A stretch of DNA of 64,000 bases from Psychrobacter glaciei (GCF_014652895.1 NZ_BMZR01000001.1:992001-1056000), one strand, 5' to 3'; counted from the first letter of the stretch, positions 16,913 to 26,056 are shown. Numbers and translations are program-made. The notes: generated by a model not told the origin, from the sequence alone.

Positions 16913-18790
16913 TTATTCATCAGTCATCGACAAAAATTTTTGAAACTCCATACGTGCAGAAATACTCCTAAAATCCTGATCATTAATAATTTGTTCTTTA
17001 CTAGGTAAATAGTCTGTTTGTTCAGATAATTTTAAATACTTAATCGCTTCTTCAACATCATTTTCTAACCCAGCTATACACGCCCTGTTATATGACATCT
17101 CGCCCAAAAATTCAGGATATTTCGCTAAAAATTCGTGGAATTTTTCTTTTGCTGCAGCTAGTTGATCGTTAAATTGTTGTTTATCCGCTTGATAGTGTCG
17201 AACATACATACTCAAGATGCTTTTAGTAGTGCCAGCTTTTGGGTTTATTAACAATGCTTGGTACAACATTTTTTTGGCGATCTCATAATATTGCCCCGCT
17301 TGGTTTGAGTCTGTGTAGCTGACAATATCTGCAAACGTACCTGCGTCTAAGCCACCATTGAACATTAGGTGTGACAGTCCTTTGATAATCGGCACCTTTA
17401 ACTGATTCTCAAATTTTAATACCGGCGTATTACGCTGCAATAGTTCATCACCAAATTTGTCCCTGCTGATTATTAATAAGTCTGCTAATTCTGATAACCA
17501 ACGTAGATAGATTGCCATGCATTTATCTTTATCAGCAAACTCGTTTTTAAGATAAATATCTAATAGACGTAGCGTATATTCTGTATAGCAAGTAATTGCA
17601 TAGTTAAGTTTATGGTCAAAATAGTTAATATCATCAATCGCCATCATGGTGCTATAGGAATCAATCACAACTTGCCAGTGATTCATAATAGTCAGTAGAT
17701 ACTGCTGACTAAAGCGCGGCTTATCACTATCGTCATCTTTCTTTATAAGCAGAGTGGCAGTACTACCGGCAAGGTTGGCTAATCGATATAGGTTATTGCA
17801 TATCATTACTTTGACTTGGTTGGGTTTATCATCAGTGAGTAATGCTTGCCTAGCATAATTCACGCCTTGCTGATAATGACTGATGGCATCAAGTTGCGCC
17901 TGATATTTTTCATCTTGATCGGTAAAACGTAAATTATCAACGGCACCTGCTTTAGCAAAATATTGTTGCCCCAAGATAATCGCATTATTTTTTTCAATAA
18001 ATTCTGTGTTTAATTGCTGTAGCTGTGTTGGAGTAATAGGTCTGATTTCAAACCACGGTTTTTTGAGTAAGGCATTTAATTGGACTAACTCAGACATATC
18101 TTTATAACGACCTGAACTGTAATCATTTAGTTCAATATAAATTGATTCATTCCCCTCAAAATAATGGATATAACCTACGTTATTAAGAAGATTAGCTACA
18201 GCTTGAGGTTGATTAATTAATTCAGAAAGCTCACCTTTCGGGCAGTAATCTTCTAGACACGCCACAAACTCTGCCATCATTTCATCGCCATTAAAGGCTA
18301 AATAATTATTATTAAAAGGAGTAATGGTTTGCCCATAGATTTGTCCAAAGTATTTTTGGGCGCCGTTTATCCAAACCGCATATAAATCTGTTTCCTCATC
18401 AAGAAGTGGAATCATGTCGTATTGATTAATACCCGATACCATCATAAATTCGACAACGTCTTCGTCCGTTAATGGCAGGGTCAATAGTTGTTCAAAGGAT
18501 TCTAGGGTTTCACCTGTTCTTTGCTCATAGAAGTTTTCAAGTTTTTGAATTACATCTTCCAATCCATATCCTGCAAAGATATCAAATGAGCCAAATGTTT
18601 CGCCATATTGTATATTTTGTTCAACTGCCTGATACTCACGATAAGTGTCACTTAATAGTTCTTTGAGTCTATTTTGTGCTTGCTCTTTGCTATCAAAAAC
18701 TTCATCAATGTTGATACTATCGGGTTTTTCTGTGAAAAAATAATTGTCGTAAGGATAAGAGATTGCACGGATGGCGTATTTTTGACTCAT
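16913..18790 (-). CDS. Hypothetical protein with C-terminal TPR-like region
   Basis: I do not recognise this 625-residue cytoplasmic protein. It has no signal peptide or membrane segment. The first ~30 residues (KYAIRAISYPYDNYFFTEK and the following FDSKEQAQNRLKEL helix) look like a small alpha/beta module. The middle is Tyr, Gln and Asn rich. The C-terminal third, with YEIAKKMLYQALLINPKAG and YNRACIAGLENDVEEAIKYLKLSE, reads as TPR-like helical repeats, the last resembling a TPR end-of-group unit. It is AT-rich relative to the metabolic genes around it, stands alone between the integrase region and copA, and may be cargo of a mobile island. Function unknown. Confidence 0.75.
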   Translation of the reverse strand: MSQKYAIRAISYPYDNYFFTEKPDSINIDEVFDSKEQAQNRLKELLSDTYREYQAVEQNIQYGETFGSFDIFAGYGLEDVIQKLENFYEQRTGETLESFEQLLTLPLTDEDVVEFMMVSGINQYDMIPLLDEETDLYAVWINGAQKYFGQIYGQTITPFNNNYLAFNGDEMMAEFVACLEDYCPKGELSELINQPQAVANLLNNVGYIHYFEGNESIYIELNDYSSGRYKDMSELVQLNALLKKPWFEIRPITPTQLQQLNTEFIEKNNAIILGQQYFAKAGAVDNLRFTDQDEKYQAQLDAISHYQQGVNYARQALLTDDKPNQVKVMICNNLYRLANLAGSTATLLIKKDDDSDKPRFSQQYLLTIMNHWQVVIDSYSTMMAIDDINYFDHKLNYAITCYTEYTLRLLDIYLKNEFADKDKCMAIYLRWLSELADLLIISRDKFGDELLQRNTPVLKFENQLKVPIIKGLSHLMFNGGLDAGTFADIVSYTDSNQAGQYYEIAKKMLYQALLINPKAGTTKSILSMYVRHYQADKQQFNDQLAAAKEKFHEFLAKYPEFLGEMSYNRACIAGLENDVEEAIKYLKLSEQTDYLPSKEQIINDQDFRSISARMEFQKFLSMTDE

Positions 18791-19114
18791 AGATTGATTC
18801 CAATATTATTTGATTGTTGTAAGATTAGAACGGTTCACCTTAATAGAGAATACCCCATATTCTGTGTCACTTCTCAGAAAGTACACTGTGAAGTACACTG
18901 CAATTATCACGATAATTCAAACCCTTGATACTCGTAGCCTACAGCCGAAGATTCAAGGCCTCACTAGGGAACCGACCTTGTTTCCATGAGATAAGTTATC
19001 GGCAATACCCTCCTTTTTTGTCTACAACTCCTCTCATTTTAACCTTCCGCACCTTTACTTCGTCATTACAGCAAGGCTTAGGAGTAATTTCTTGAAAGTA
19101 TTGTAGGAATACGC

Positions 19115-19145
19115 TTGACCTTACCATGATGTCAACCTATATGCT
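19115..19145 (+). promoter_or_regulatory. MerR/CueR-type copA promoter
   Basis: TTGACC (19115-19120) and TATGCT (19140-19145) are separated by exactly 19 bases, the over-long spacer that MerR-family activators such as CueR need. The spacer carries an inverted TTGAC/GTCAA pair. It lies 45 bases upstream of the copA ATG. The remaining ~320 bases of the gap 18791-19114 hold nothing I can assign. Confidence 0.65.
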
Positions 19146-19189
19146 GTCACTATAGATTAAAAACAGAATTAAAAGCGACAGAGGTTGTT

Positions 19190-21652
19190 ATGAAAACAAA
19201 AAATACTAAAGCCCCTACTTATCATGAAGTGCTGAGCATTGAAGGCATGAGTTGCGCGTCTTGCGTTGGACGTATTGAAAAACAATTAAAAAACATTGAA
19301 CACGTTGAAAACGCCGAGGTAAACCTTGCCACTGAACAGGCGACTGTTTACTCATCTCAGCCTTTAGATGTAGCTCAGTTAAACAAAGCAGTAGAGCGTG
19401 CAGGCTATAAGGTGACTGAAACCAAGCCTATCGAGCTATCAATAGAAGGCATGAGCTGTGCCTCTTGCGTTGGACGAGTAGAAAAATCCTTGGCCAAAGT
19501 CGCTGGCGTGCAACAAGCCACAGTAAACCTTGCGACTGAACGCGCTTGGATTAAAGGCGATGCTCAAATACAAACGAGTGACTTAATTGATGCCGTTAAA
19601 AAAGCGGGCTACGAGGCCAAACTGGTAGAACAAGACCAAAGTGATCGACAAGATAAAAAAGCCTCGGAGCAAAAGCAGCTTAAACGAGATTTAGGGCTTT
19701 CTGCGCTGTTGTCACTGCCCGTATTCATTCTAGCAATGGGCTCGCATATGATTCCCGCCTTTCATATGTGGGTGGTGAATAACCTCGGCACTCAGCAAAG
19801 TTGGCTAATACAGTTTGTTTTGACCACACTGGTACTACTCTTTCCAGGCCGACGCTTTTATCAAAAAGGCGTGCCAGCCTTATTGCGTTTTGCGCCAGAT
19901 ATGAATTCGCTAGTGGCGATTGGTACTATCGCAGCGTATGGCTTTTCTCTAATAGCGACCTTTATCCCGCAAGCGTTACCTGAAGGCACGGTGCACGTCT
20001 ATTACGAAGCCGCTGCCATGATTGTAAGCTTGATATTATTAGGTCGTTATTTTGAAGCAAAGGCTAAAGGTCGTACTTCTCAAGCCATTCAGCACTTAGT
20101 GGGCATGCAGGCAAAGACCGCCCGTGTACAGCAAGATGGTAAAGTCATTGAAGTCCCTGTAGAAGACGTCACTGCACAAATGATAGTTGAGATTCGTCCA
20201 GGCGAGCGTGTGCCTATCGATGGCGAAGTCGTTGACGGTCACAGCTATATTGACGAATCGATGATTACGGGTGAACCTGTTCCTGTAAAAAAACAAGCAG
20301 GCGCTCAAGTGGTCGGCGGTACTATCAATCAAAACGGTACCGTGAATATTCGAGCAACGGCCATCGGTGAAGATTCTGTATTGGCGCAAATCATTCGTAT
20401 GGTAGAACAAGCCCAAGGCTCTAAATTACCAATTCAAGCATTGGTGGATAAAGTCACCATGTGGTTTGTACCAGCAGTGATGTTTTTATCAGCATTGACC
20501 TTTATAGTTTGGTTGATTTTTGGCCCTGACCCTGCCTTAACCTTCGGCTTAATCAATGCAGTTGCCGTGCTCATTGTAGCCTGCCCTTGTGCAATGGGAT
20601 TGGCCACTCCCACCTCTATTATGGTCGGTACGGGTCGCGGTGCCGAATTGGGTGTGCTATTCCGTAAAGGCGAAGCGCTACAGATGCTTCAGGATGTGAG
20701 CGTGGTTGCCGTTGATAAAACAGGCACATTGACTGAAGGCAAACCTACGTTAACGGATTTCCAAGTCCAACAAGGGTTTGAGAAAGAACAGGTCTTACGT
20801 GTGGTGGCATCGGTTGAGGCAAAGTCTGAGCATCCCATTGGCTTAGCTATTGTTCAAGCTGCAGAACAACAGAATATTCAGCTGCTACCTATCGCTGACT
20901 TTGAAGCGATGACAGGTTTGGGTATTCAAGCAAACGTGGCAGGCCAAGTGGTTCATATTGGCGCGGATCGTTATATGCAACAATTGGGGCTTGATGTCGC
21001 GCCTTTTGAGCAAGATGCGCTACGTTTGGGGCAAGAAGGTAAAACCCCACTCTATGTCTCTATTGACCAGCAATTAGCCGCTATCATTGCCGTTGCCGAC
21101 CCTATTAAAGAAACGACTCATGCCGCCATCGCCGCACTACATCAGTTGGGCTTAAAAGTGGCTATGATTACAGGTGATAATCGCCATACCGCCCAAGCGA
21201 TTGCGGCAAAATTAAATATTGATCAGGTAGTAGCAGAAGTGTTGCCCGAAGGCAAAGTAGATGCAATACGCCAGTTGCAAGAACAATATGGCCGAGTGGC
21301 ATTTGTTGGTGACGGTATCAATGATGCCCCTGCATTGGCTCAATCCGATGTTGGATTGGCCATTGGCACAGGCACAGACGTGGCGATTGAGGCGGCTGAA
21401 GTGGTGCTAATGTCAGGTAGTCTGCAAGGTGTGCCTACCGCGATTGCCTTGAGTAAAGCCACCATCAGCAATATCAGACAAAATCTGGCTTGGGCTTTTA
21501 TTTATAATGTTGCTTTGATTCCGATTGCCGCAGGTGTCTTGTATCCAGCATTTGGTATCCTGCTCTCACCCATTTTTGCGGCAGGTGCCATGGCACTCTC
21601 TTCTGTTTTCGTATTGGGTAATGCGTTACGTCTCAAGTACTTTAAAGCATAG
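19190..21652 (+). CDS. copA: Copper-exporting P1B-type ATPase
   Basis: An 820-residue P1B ATPase. Two N-terminal heavy-metal-associated domains each carry GMSCASC (about residues 19-25 and 87-93). The membrane CPC motif is at 465-467 ([11 protein letters not shown]), the phosphorylated Asp at about 509 (DKTGTLTEG), an HP motif in [12 protein letters not shown] in [10 protein letters not shown] and [14 protein letters not shown] at about 707. All features are those of Cu(I)-exporting CopA. It moves Cu+ from cytoplasm to periplasm. Start has AGAGG upstream. A MerR-type promoter precedes it and cueR follows 300 bases downstream on the same strand, separated by a MITE. Confidence 0.96.
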   Translation: MKTKNTKAPTYHEVLSIEGMSCASCVGRIEKQLKNIEHVENAEVNLATEQATVYSSQPLDVAQLNKAVERAGYKVTETKPIELSIEGMSCASCVGRVEKSLAKVAGVQQATVNLATERAWIKGDAQIQTSDLIDAVKKAGYEAKLVEQDQSDRQDKKASEQKQLKRDLGLSALLSLPVFILAMGSHMIPAFHMWVVNNLGTQQSWLIQFVLTTLVLLFPGRRFYQKGVPALLRFAPDMNSLVAIGTIAAYGFSLIATFIPQALPEGTVHVYYEAAAMIVSLILLGRYFEAKAKGRTSQAIQHLVGMQAKTARVQQDGKVIEVPVEDVTAQMIVEIRPGERVPIDGEVVDGHSYIDESMITGEPVPVKKQAGAQVVGGTINQNGTVNIRATAIGEDSVLAQIIRMVEQAQGSKLPIQALVDKVTMWFVPAVMFLSALTFIVWLIFGPDPALTFGLINAVAVLIVACPCAMGLATPTSIMVGTGRGAELGVLFRKGEALQMLQDVSVVAVDKTGTLTEGKPTLTDFQVQQGFEKEQVLRVVASVEAKSEHPIGLAIVQAAEQQNIQLLPIADFEAMTGLGIQANVAGQVVHIGADRYMQQLGLDVAPFEQDALRLGQEGKTPLYVSIDQQLAAIIAVADPIKETTHAAIAALHQLGLKVAMITGDNRHTAQAIAAKLNIDQVVAEVLPEGKVDAIRQLQEQYGRVAFVGDGINDAPALAQSDVGLAIGTGTDVAIEAAEVVLMSGSLQGVPTAIALSKATISNIRQNLAWAFIYNVALIPIAAGVLYPAFGILLSPIFAAGAMALSSVFVLGNALRLKYFKA

Positions 21653-21766
21653 TCAGCGAACTACTAAACCGCTACAGAGTGAATGTAGAACCGTAAAGGA
21701 TATCCATATAGGGTTTAAATACACAGGTTATTTAAACCCTTTTGTTATTTAAGTCCCTTTTTAAGT

Positions 21767-21940
21767 TAGGGTGTGTCCTCATTTAAAAAATGGTGATCAA
21801 AATGAGATAAATTGTAGTCAAACGAGAAAAATAGCGTAGATAATATCGAGATATTAACCAGCTATTTGACACTGTTTGGCAAAATTTAGCCATTTTTAGC
21901 CCAGTTAGATGACTATCGATTGAATTGAGGACACGCCCTA
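21767..21940 (-). mobile_element. 174-bp MITE-like element, copy B
   Basis: Same length and about 87% identical to the element at 12950-13123 but in the opposite orientation; ends TAGGGTGTGTCCTCA and TGAGGACACGCCCTA. It fills most of the copA-cueR gap and ends exactly at the GGAGG ribosome site of cueR, so any original cueR promoter is now upstream of, or replaced by, the element. Confidence 0.85.
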
Positions 21941-21951
21941 GGAGGATAAAT

Positions 21952-22344
21952 ATGAATATTGGTCAAGCATCAAAGCAATCAGGTATCTCTACCAAAATGA
22001 TTCGCTACTATGAGCAGATTGGCTTGCTAGAAACAGTAAATCGCTCGAATTCAGGTTATCGCTTATATTCTAAAGACGAGGTAGACGACTTATGCTTTTT
22101 AAGACATTCTCGTGACTTGGGATTCTCATCCAAGCAAATGAAAGAGTTACTGTATCTGCGCAAAAATGCCAATCGTCAGAGTGCAGATGTTAAGCAACTG
22201 ACACAAGAGCATATCGAAACGCTAAACCAAAAAATCACTCAATTGCAGGAGATGGTCAACTCGCTACAGAATTCTTTTGATCATTGCGCAGGCGATGATA
22301 ATGCAGAGTGCGCTATTTTAGAGGATCTAGGGCAAGCTAAATAG
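21952..22344 (+). CDS. cueR: MerR-family copper-responsive regulator CueR
   Basis: A 130-residue MerR-family activator starting at the ATG 21952, one base after an AGGAGGATAAAT leader; an in-frame TTG at 21925 would start inside the MITE and is rejected. N-terminal winged helix MNIGQASKQSGISTKMIRYYEQIGLL is followed by the dimer helix. The metal loop has Cys112 and Cys120 (CAGDDNAEC), the same CX7C and numbering as the Cu(I)-binding cysteines of E. coli CueR. It should activate copA through the 19-bp-spacer promoter. The last 52 bases are repeated at 23889-23940, so its present C-terminus (LGQAK) may not be the ancestral one (LGQGQ in the other copy). Confidence 0.92.
   Translation: MNIGQASKQSGISTKMIRYYEQIGLLETVNRSNSGYRLYSKDEVDDLCFLRHSRDLGFSSKQMKELLYLRKNANRQSADVKQLTQEHIETLNQKITQLQEMVNSLQNSFDHCAGDDNAECAILEDLGQAK
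22283..22334 (+). repeat. 52-bp direct repeat, left copy (3' end of cueR)
   Basis: Identical at 50 of 52 positions to 23889-23940. It covers the CueR metal-binding loop codons to near the stop. With the right copy it brackets a 1.6-kb segment carrying the pentapeptide-repeat gene. Confidence 0.9.
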
Positions 22345-22555
22345 AGCCTTTAACAGGCACTTCCCAACTTAGAAGGCGTTAAAACGTTAGGTCATGCTGT
22401 TTTGCACAACTAAAATAGAAGTAAATATTCATACTGTTCAAGTATTGACGGTCAGCTCAGTGCCGATTTCGGACATTAGTAATACCCTGTTATCAGGCTA
22501 AAATTAGTGGCGAAGGAGCAAAAACTAACTGTCTTTGTACGTGTTTAATTTCTTA

Positions 22556-23623
22556 TTAGGCTTTAGTTGCCACATAGCTCTCACAGTTTTTAGTGACTTT
22601 TTCAACTAATGATTGAATATCATTTTCACAATACTGAATCTGCTCAAGAACCCAAGGGTAGCGCTTAAAATGTTCAAACATACCGTATTCTTTTTGTGTC
22701 TTTTCTATCACTGGCTGCACTGGTAAAGATGGAAAATTTGGGATTATTTGAGTGAGCTCTTGTGGAATACTCTTAGGGCTTGATAAATCGGCAACAACAA
22801 ATTTAGCTAAGGATGCCAAAGTAATAATGGTTTCGGTTACATCCCGACTACTCGGACCTTCAAAATCAAACAATACAGGAAGATAGCCTCTACTTTGTAA
22901 TTCAGTCTTGATAGTATCAAGAACTACTTTTCGTTCTTCTGTAAATCTACCTAAAATCAAAACAACTTTAGAAGTGATAGTGTCGATTATATCCCTGATT
23001 TTTGAGTTATTGACTAACAGTGAAATGAATTGAGCCATTTCAATAGTTGGAACTGTAATTGATGTTCCTTCTTCTTCAATTAAAATATTACTTTGGGTGC
23101 TACCATCTAGAATTAAATCCCAAGCAGATATGCCATAAACCCTAGCTTCGTCAATAACCGTATCTGTGAAGTCCGTTTTTACTAAACTCATATTACTTAA
23201 TTTAGTAGAAATAAATTTCGAACCTGAAAAGTTTGTTTCTTCCGCAGAGCAATATGAAAGATCTGCGTTTGTAAAATCACATGCGTGAAATTCAGCCGAA
23301 CCCATTTTTGAAACGGCTAGGCTAGTATCTTCGAAACTACAGTTTTGAAAAAAAGAGAAGCAGATATCTGAGAAATTGATCGTACTACCAGCAAAATAAC
23401 AACGTATGAAATAAGAGTTTCTTGCTGTTATACGGTTTAGGTTCATATGCGATAGGTTGTAACCAGTGAATTCTGGCATATCATACATTTCTTTATATGT
23501 ATGAACGTCTTTTTCGAAATCTATATCAGAAAGGTCAGGGCTTAAATTTGGGTTTTTATCTCTCCAAGCATTCCATACTTGAGAGCCTTTTTTGAAGACT
23601 TCCACATGTTCAGGTATTGCCAC
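22556..23623 (-). CDS. Pentapeptide-repeat protein with C-terminal Rossmann/TIR-like domain
   Basis: A 355-residue protein from a GTG start at 23623 with AGGAG six bases upstream. Residues ~54-170 are a degenerate pentapeptide beta-helix (GYNLSHMNLNRI, ACDFTNADLSYCSAEETNFS, KTDFTDTVIDEARVYGIS). After GISAWDL the C-terminal half, with EMAQFISLLVNN, TSKVVLILGRFTEERKVVLD, YLPVLFDFEGPSSRDVTET and FVVADLSSPKSIPQEL, is a conserved module I remember from many bacterial pentapeptide proteins; it reads like a Rossmann or TIR-like nucleotide-binding fold. Function is unknown; signalling or phage defence is speculation. It lies on the segment bracketed by the cueR-tail duplication and is AT-rich, both signs of transfer. 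Confidence 0.78.
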   Translation of the reverse strand: MAIPEHVEVFKKGSQVWNAWRDKNPNLSPDLSDIDFEKDVHTYKEMYDMPEFTGYNLSHMNLNRITARNSYFIRCYFAGSTINFSDICFSFFQNCSFEDTSLAVSKMGSAEFHACDFTNADLSYCSAEETNFSGSKFISTKLSNMSLVKTDFTDTVIDEARVYGISAWDLILDGSTQSNILIEEEGTSITVPTIEMAQFISLLVNNSKIRDIIDTITSKVVLILGRFTEERKVVLDTIKTELQSRGYLPVLFDFEGPSSRDVTETIITLASLAKFVVADLSSPKSIPQELTQIIPNFPSLPVQPVIEKTQKEYGMFEHFKRYPWVLEQIQYCENDIQSLVEKVTKNCESYVATKA

Positions 23624-23888
23624 AAAACTCTCCTAAAACATTATTGAACAAAATTTCGGTGGTTTATGATACATCAAAACGGCAAATATTTCGTATTCTG
23701 ATAATTCCACCAATAGTTACCTTTGTAAACGGTTAATTAAAACAGCTAAAAACTACGACTTTTTAACAGGCTGAAAGTAGTTGGTAAAATTAGCAACGGA
23801 GGAAAAAGCTGTTATTTCTCCGTGTTCAACACCTTATTAAACCACGATTTCCATAAAAATTTCAGTTTTCACAGAGTTAGCGATAAAT

Positions 23889-23940
23889 ATTGTGCAGGCG
23901 ATGATAATGCAGAGTGCGCTATTTTAGAGGATCTTGGGCA
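23889..23940 (+). repeat. 52-bp direct repeat, right copy (orphan cueR 3' end)
   Basis: Repeats the cueR metal-loop codons in frame and continues to its own stop TAA at 23948-23950, encoding CAGDDNAECAILEDLGQGQ. It has no upstream gene, so it is either the original cueR end displaced by an insertion or the remnant of a second regulator gene. The rest of the 366-base gap 23624-23989 is AT-rich and holds nothing else I can support. Confidence 0.88.
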
Positions 23941-23989
23941 GGGTCAATAAAAACTACCCGCGCCATATGGGGCATGCCAGCATCGAACC

Positions 23990-24305
23990 TTACTGCCAGT
24001 CGCCTAAAGCAGCATCAACAAAGTCTAAGCGGTCTTGCCCAAAGAACATATCATCATTCACAAAGAAACTCGGTGCGCCAAATACCCCTCGTGTGACCGC
24101 CTCTTCAGTGATCGCTTTCAAGCGCTCTTTCACCTCAGACTGGCCAATATGATGCATAAAATCAGTAGCATCAATCCCTGCTTTAGACAGAACGTCGGCG
24201 ATAACTTCTTGTGATTGCATATTCAGTTTTTCCGCCCATATACCATTGAATACCGCTGTTAGAAGCGCCGCGCATCAGCTGCATTGTATTTAACGGAAAA
24301 AAAGA
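23990..24305 (-). pseudogene. DsbA-family 2-hydroxychromene-2-carboxylate isomerase remnant
   Basis: The largest intact frame (23990-24220) encodes 76 residues with EVIADVLSKAGIDATDF and GVFGAPSFFVNDDMFFGQDRL, the C-terminal end of HCCA-isomerase/FrnE-like DsbA proteins. Upstream the same frame gives AVFNGIWAEKLN, while FFPLNTMQLMRGA lies in another frame, so a single-base frameshift sits around 24262-24272. The first ~90 residues of a normal ~200-residue protein are absent. It lies directly behind the SDR gene, so it was probably once its operon partner. Confidence 0.75.
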
Positions 24306-24331
24306 TTAAAGCAAAACGGCACGTTATACAT

Positions 24332-25060
24332 TTAGAAAGTTTCTAACCATGGGCGTAGATCAAGCTCGTGTGTCCAGCAATCTTTTGGTTGACAATGCAA
24401 TTGCCAATATTGCTCAGCGATGTGCTCTGGATTTAATATACCGTCTTGATCTTTTAAGGCATAGCGCTCAGGAAAGTTGTCACGGATAAAGGCGGTATCA
24501 ATCACACCATCAATAATAGTATGTGCCACGTGTATGCCTGTTGGTCCCAACTCTCGAGCCATGCTTTGCGCCAAAGCCCGTAACGCAAATTTAGCGCTAG
24601 CAAAAGCAGAAAAACCTTTAGCACCTCGCACAGAAGCCGTCGCACCAGTGAATATAATGGTTCCTTTTTCACGCGGAATCATGACTTTCGCCGCCTCTCT
24701 ACCTGTCAAAAACCCAGATAACGCTCCCATTTCCCACACTTTTCTATAAACTCTTTCTGTGGTCTCTAAGAGGGAGAAATGCACGTTTCCACCTATGTTA
24801 AATACCACCACTTCAATCGGTCCAATGTCTTTTTCAATATGAGCAAACAGCTCAACCATCTCTTGCTCGACACGCGCATCACAACCAAATGGTTTGACGA
24901 CTCCCCCAGCCGCTTCAATATCACTGACTAAAGCGCTCAGTTTTTCGACACTCCTTCTGGTCACGCATAAGGTAAAACCCTCTTTCGCGAAACGTCTTGC
25001 AACAGCGCTGCCAGTGGCATCGCCTGCGCCAATGACAACTGCAACGGGTGCTCTATACAT
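24332..25060 (-). CDS. SDR-family protein with Phe in place of catalytic Tyr
   Basis: A 242-residue short-chain dehydrogenase-like protein. The nucleotide motif VIGAGDATGSAVARRF departs from the usual TGxxxGIG, and the active site reads TGATASVRGAKGFSAFASAKFALR, with Phe where classical SDRs have Tyr and with the Lys kept. This is the known atypical SDR subgroup (SDR_c10-like), whose reaction is unclear. ATG at 25060 has AAGGA upstream. It is the partner of a LysR gene just 10 bases upstream on the same strand and of the broken isomerase downstream. Confidence 0.85.
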   Translation of the reverse strand: MYRAPVAVVIGAGDATGSAVARRFAKEGFTLCVTRRSVEKLSALVSDIEAAGGVVKPFGCDARVEQEMVELFAHIEKDIGPIEVVVFNIGGNVHFSLLETTERVYRKVWEMGALSGFLTGREAAKVMIPREKGTIIFTGATASVRGAKGFSAFASAKFALRALAQSMARELGPTGIHVAHTIIDGVIDTAFIRDNFPERYALKDQDGILNPEHIAEQYWQLHCQPKDCWTHELDLRPWLETF

Positions 25061-25070
25061 ATCTATTTCC

Positions 25071-25994
25071 TTATACGTTTATCATAGGTTCATTATCGAT
25101 TTTTATTTTCTCAACTAAAAAGTCCACAGCAGCTTTTACTTTTGGGACTAAGTAGCGCTGTTTTTGGTACAACAAATACACCGCCATATCAGCATGTTGG
25201 GTAATCGTTAATCTATGCTCAAAGTTTAGTTCTATCAGTTGTCCTGACTCAAGATATGACGCTAATGCCCATTGAGTTGACATCAAAACACCGTCACCAT
25301 CACAAGCTTTTTTTGCCAGCCACGGCCCGTTATTTGAAATCGCTACCGCAGGCCCTGAGACATCATGCCACTGATCATCCACATGACATAGCCAAGGCGT
25401 TGGCCCTGTTGGTGCTTTAAAATAAAGGCCATTATGATCTTTTAATTCCATTACATGGCTAGGTATACCGTATTTTTTCAGATAACTAGGGGACGCAACC
25501 GGAATAAAGCCATTGTCCATCAGCCTGATTGCGAGCACGCGCTCATTGGGCGCGTAACCACCGCGAATCGCAATATCGACATCATCACGCCCAAGCGTTG
25601 ACAGCTCATCACTCAAACTGACATCCAATACAATCTCTGGGTATAACAGACTAAATTCATCTAATAAAGGTAGCAGTATTTTTTCACCAAAACCCACCAT
25701 CGAGCTGATTCGCAAACGCCCCATTGGCGTCGTTTGGTAGCTGCGAACCGTTTCTTTGCTTTGTTCTAATTGGTTCAATATCTGCTGCACGTCGTTGTAA
25801 TAGACTTGCCCCACTTCGGTCAGCTTAACGATGCGGGTCGAACGCTTTAATAATGTCGCGCCCAAACTTTTTTCTAAATCAGAAACACGTCTCGACAATG
25901 ATGATGGCGGCACATTAAAGGCACTTGCCGCTTTGGTAAAACTACCCATTTCGACGACTTTACTAAAATACCGTATTGCACGTAGTTGATCCAA
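25071..25994 (-). CDS. LysR-family transcriptional regulator
   Basis: A 307-residue LysR-type regulator starting with TTG at 25994. The winged helix is MDQLRAIRYFSKVVEMGSF through SSLSRRVSDLEKSLGATLLKRSTR; the effector domain begins near residue 90 (GRLRISSMVGFG). Divergent from the GST and reductase genes, and upstream of the SDR on its own strand, it most likely controls both arms. The divergent region contains an inverted repeat of the T-N11-A LysR type. Confidence 0.9.
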   Translation of the reverse strand: MDQLRAIRYFSKVVEMGSFTKAASAFNVPPSSLSRRVSDLEKSLGATLLKRSTRIVKLTEVGQVYYNDVQQILNQLEQSKETVRSYQTTPMGRLRISSMVGFGEKILLPLLDEFSLLYPEIVLDVSLSDELSTLGRDDVDIAIRGGYAPNERVLAIRLMDNGFIPVASPSYLKKYGIPSHVMELKDHNGLYFKAPTGPTPWLCHVDDQWHDVSGPAVAISNNGPWLAKKACDGDGVLMSTQWALASYLESGQLIELNFEHRLTITQHADMAVYLLYQKQRYLVPKVKAAVDFLVEKIKIDNEPMINV

Positions 25995-26037
25995 CCTATT
26001 TCTCCATTCAATAAATATTTGAGTATTTTCGCTCTAT

Positions 26038-26056
26038 TATTGTCTTAATAACAATA
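26038..26056. promoter_or_regulatory. Candidate LysR operator
   Basis: TATTGT and ACAATA form a perfect 6-bp inverted repeat with a 7-base spacer, a T-N11-A box midway between the divergent LysR and GST genes. Confidence 0.5.

Noticed and set aside
16876..18973. Inverted 10-mer GGTTCCCTAG / CTAGGGAACC flanking the orphan gene
   Set aside because: Only ten bases, with no target duplication or further terminal similarity; could be chance.
21925..21951. Extended cueR start at TTG 21925
   Set aside because: It would begin inside the MITE; ATG 21952 has a strong GGAGG and matches CueR length and Cys numbering.
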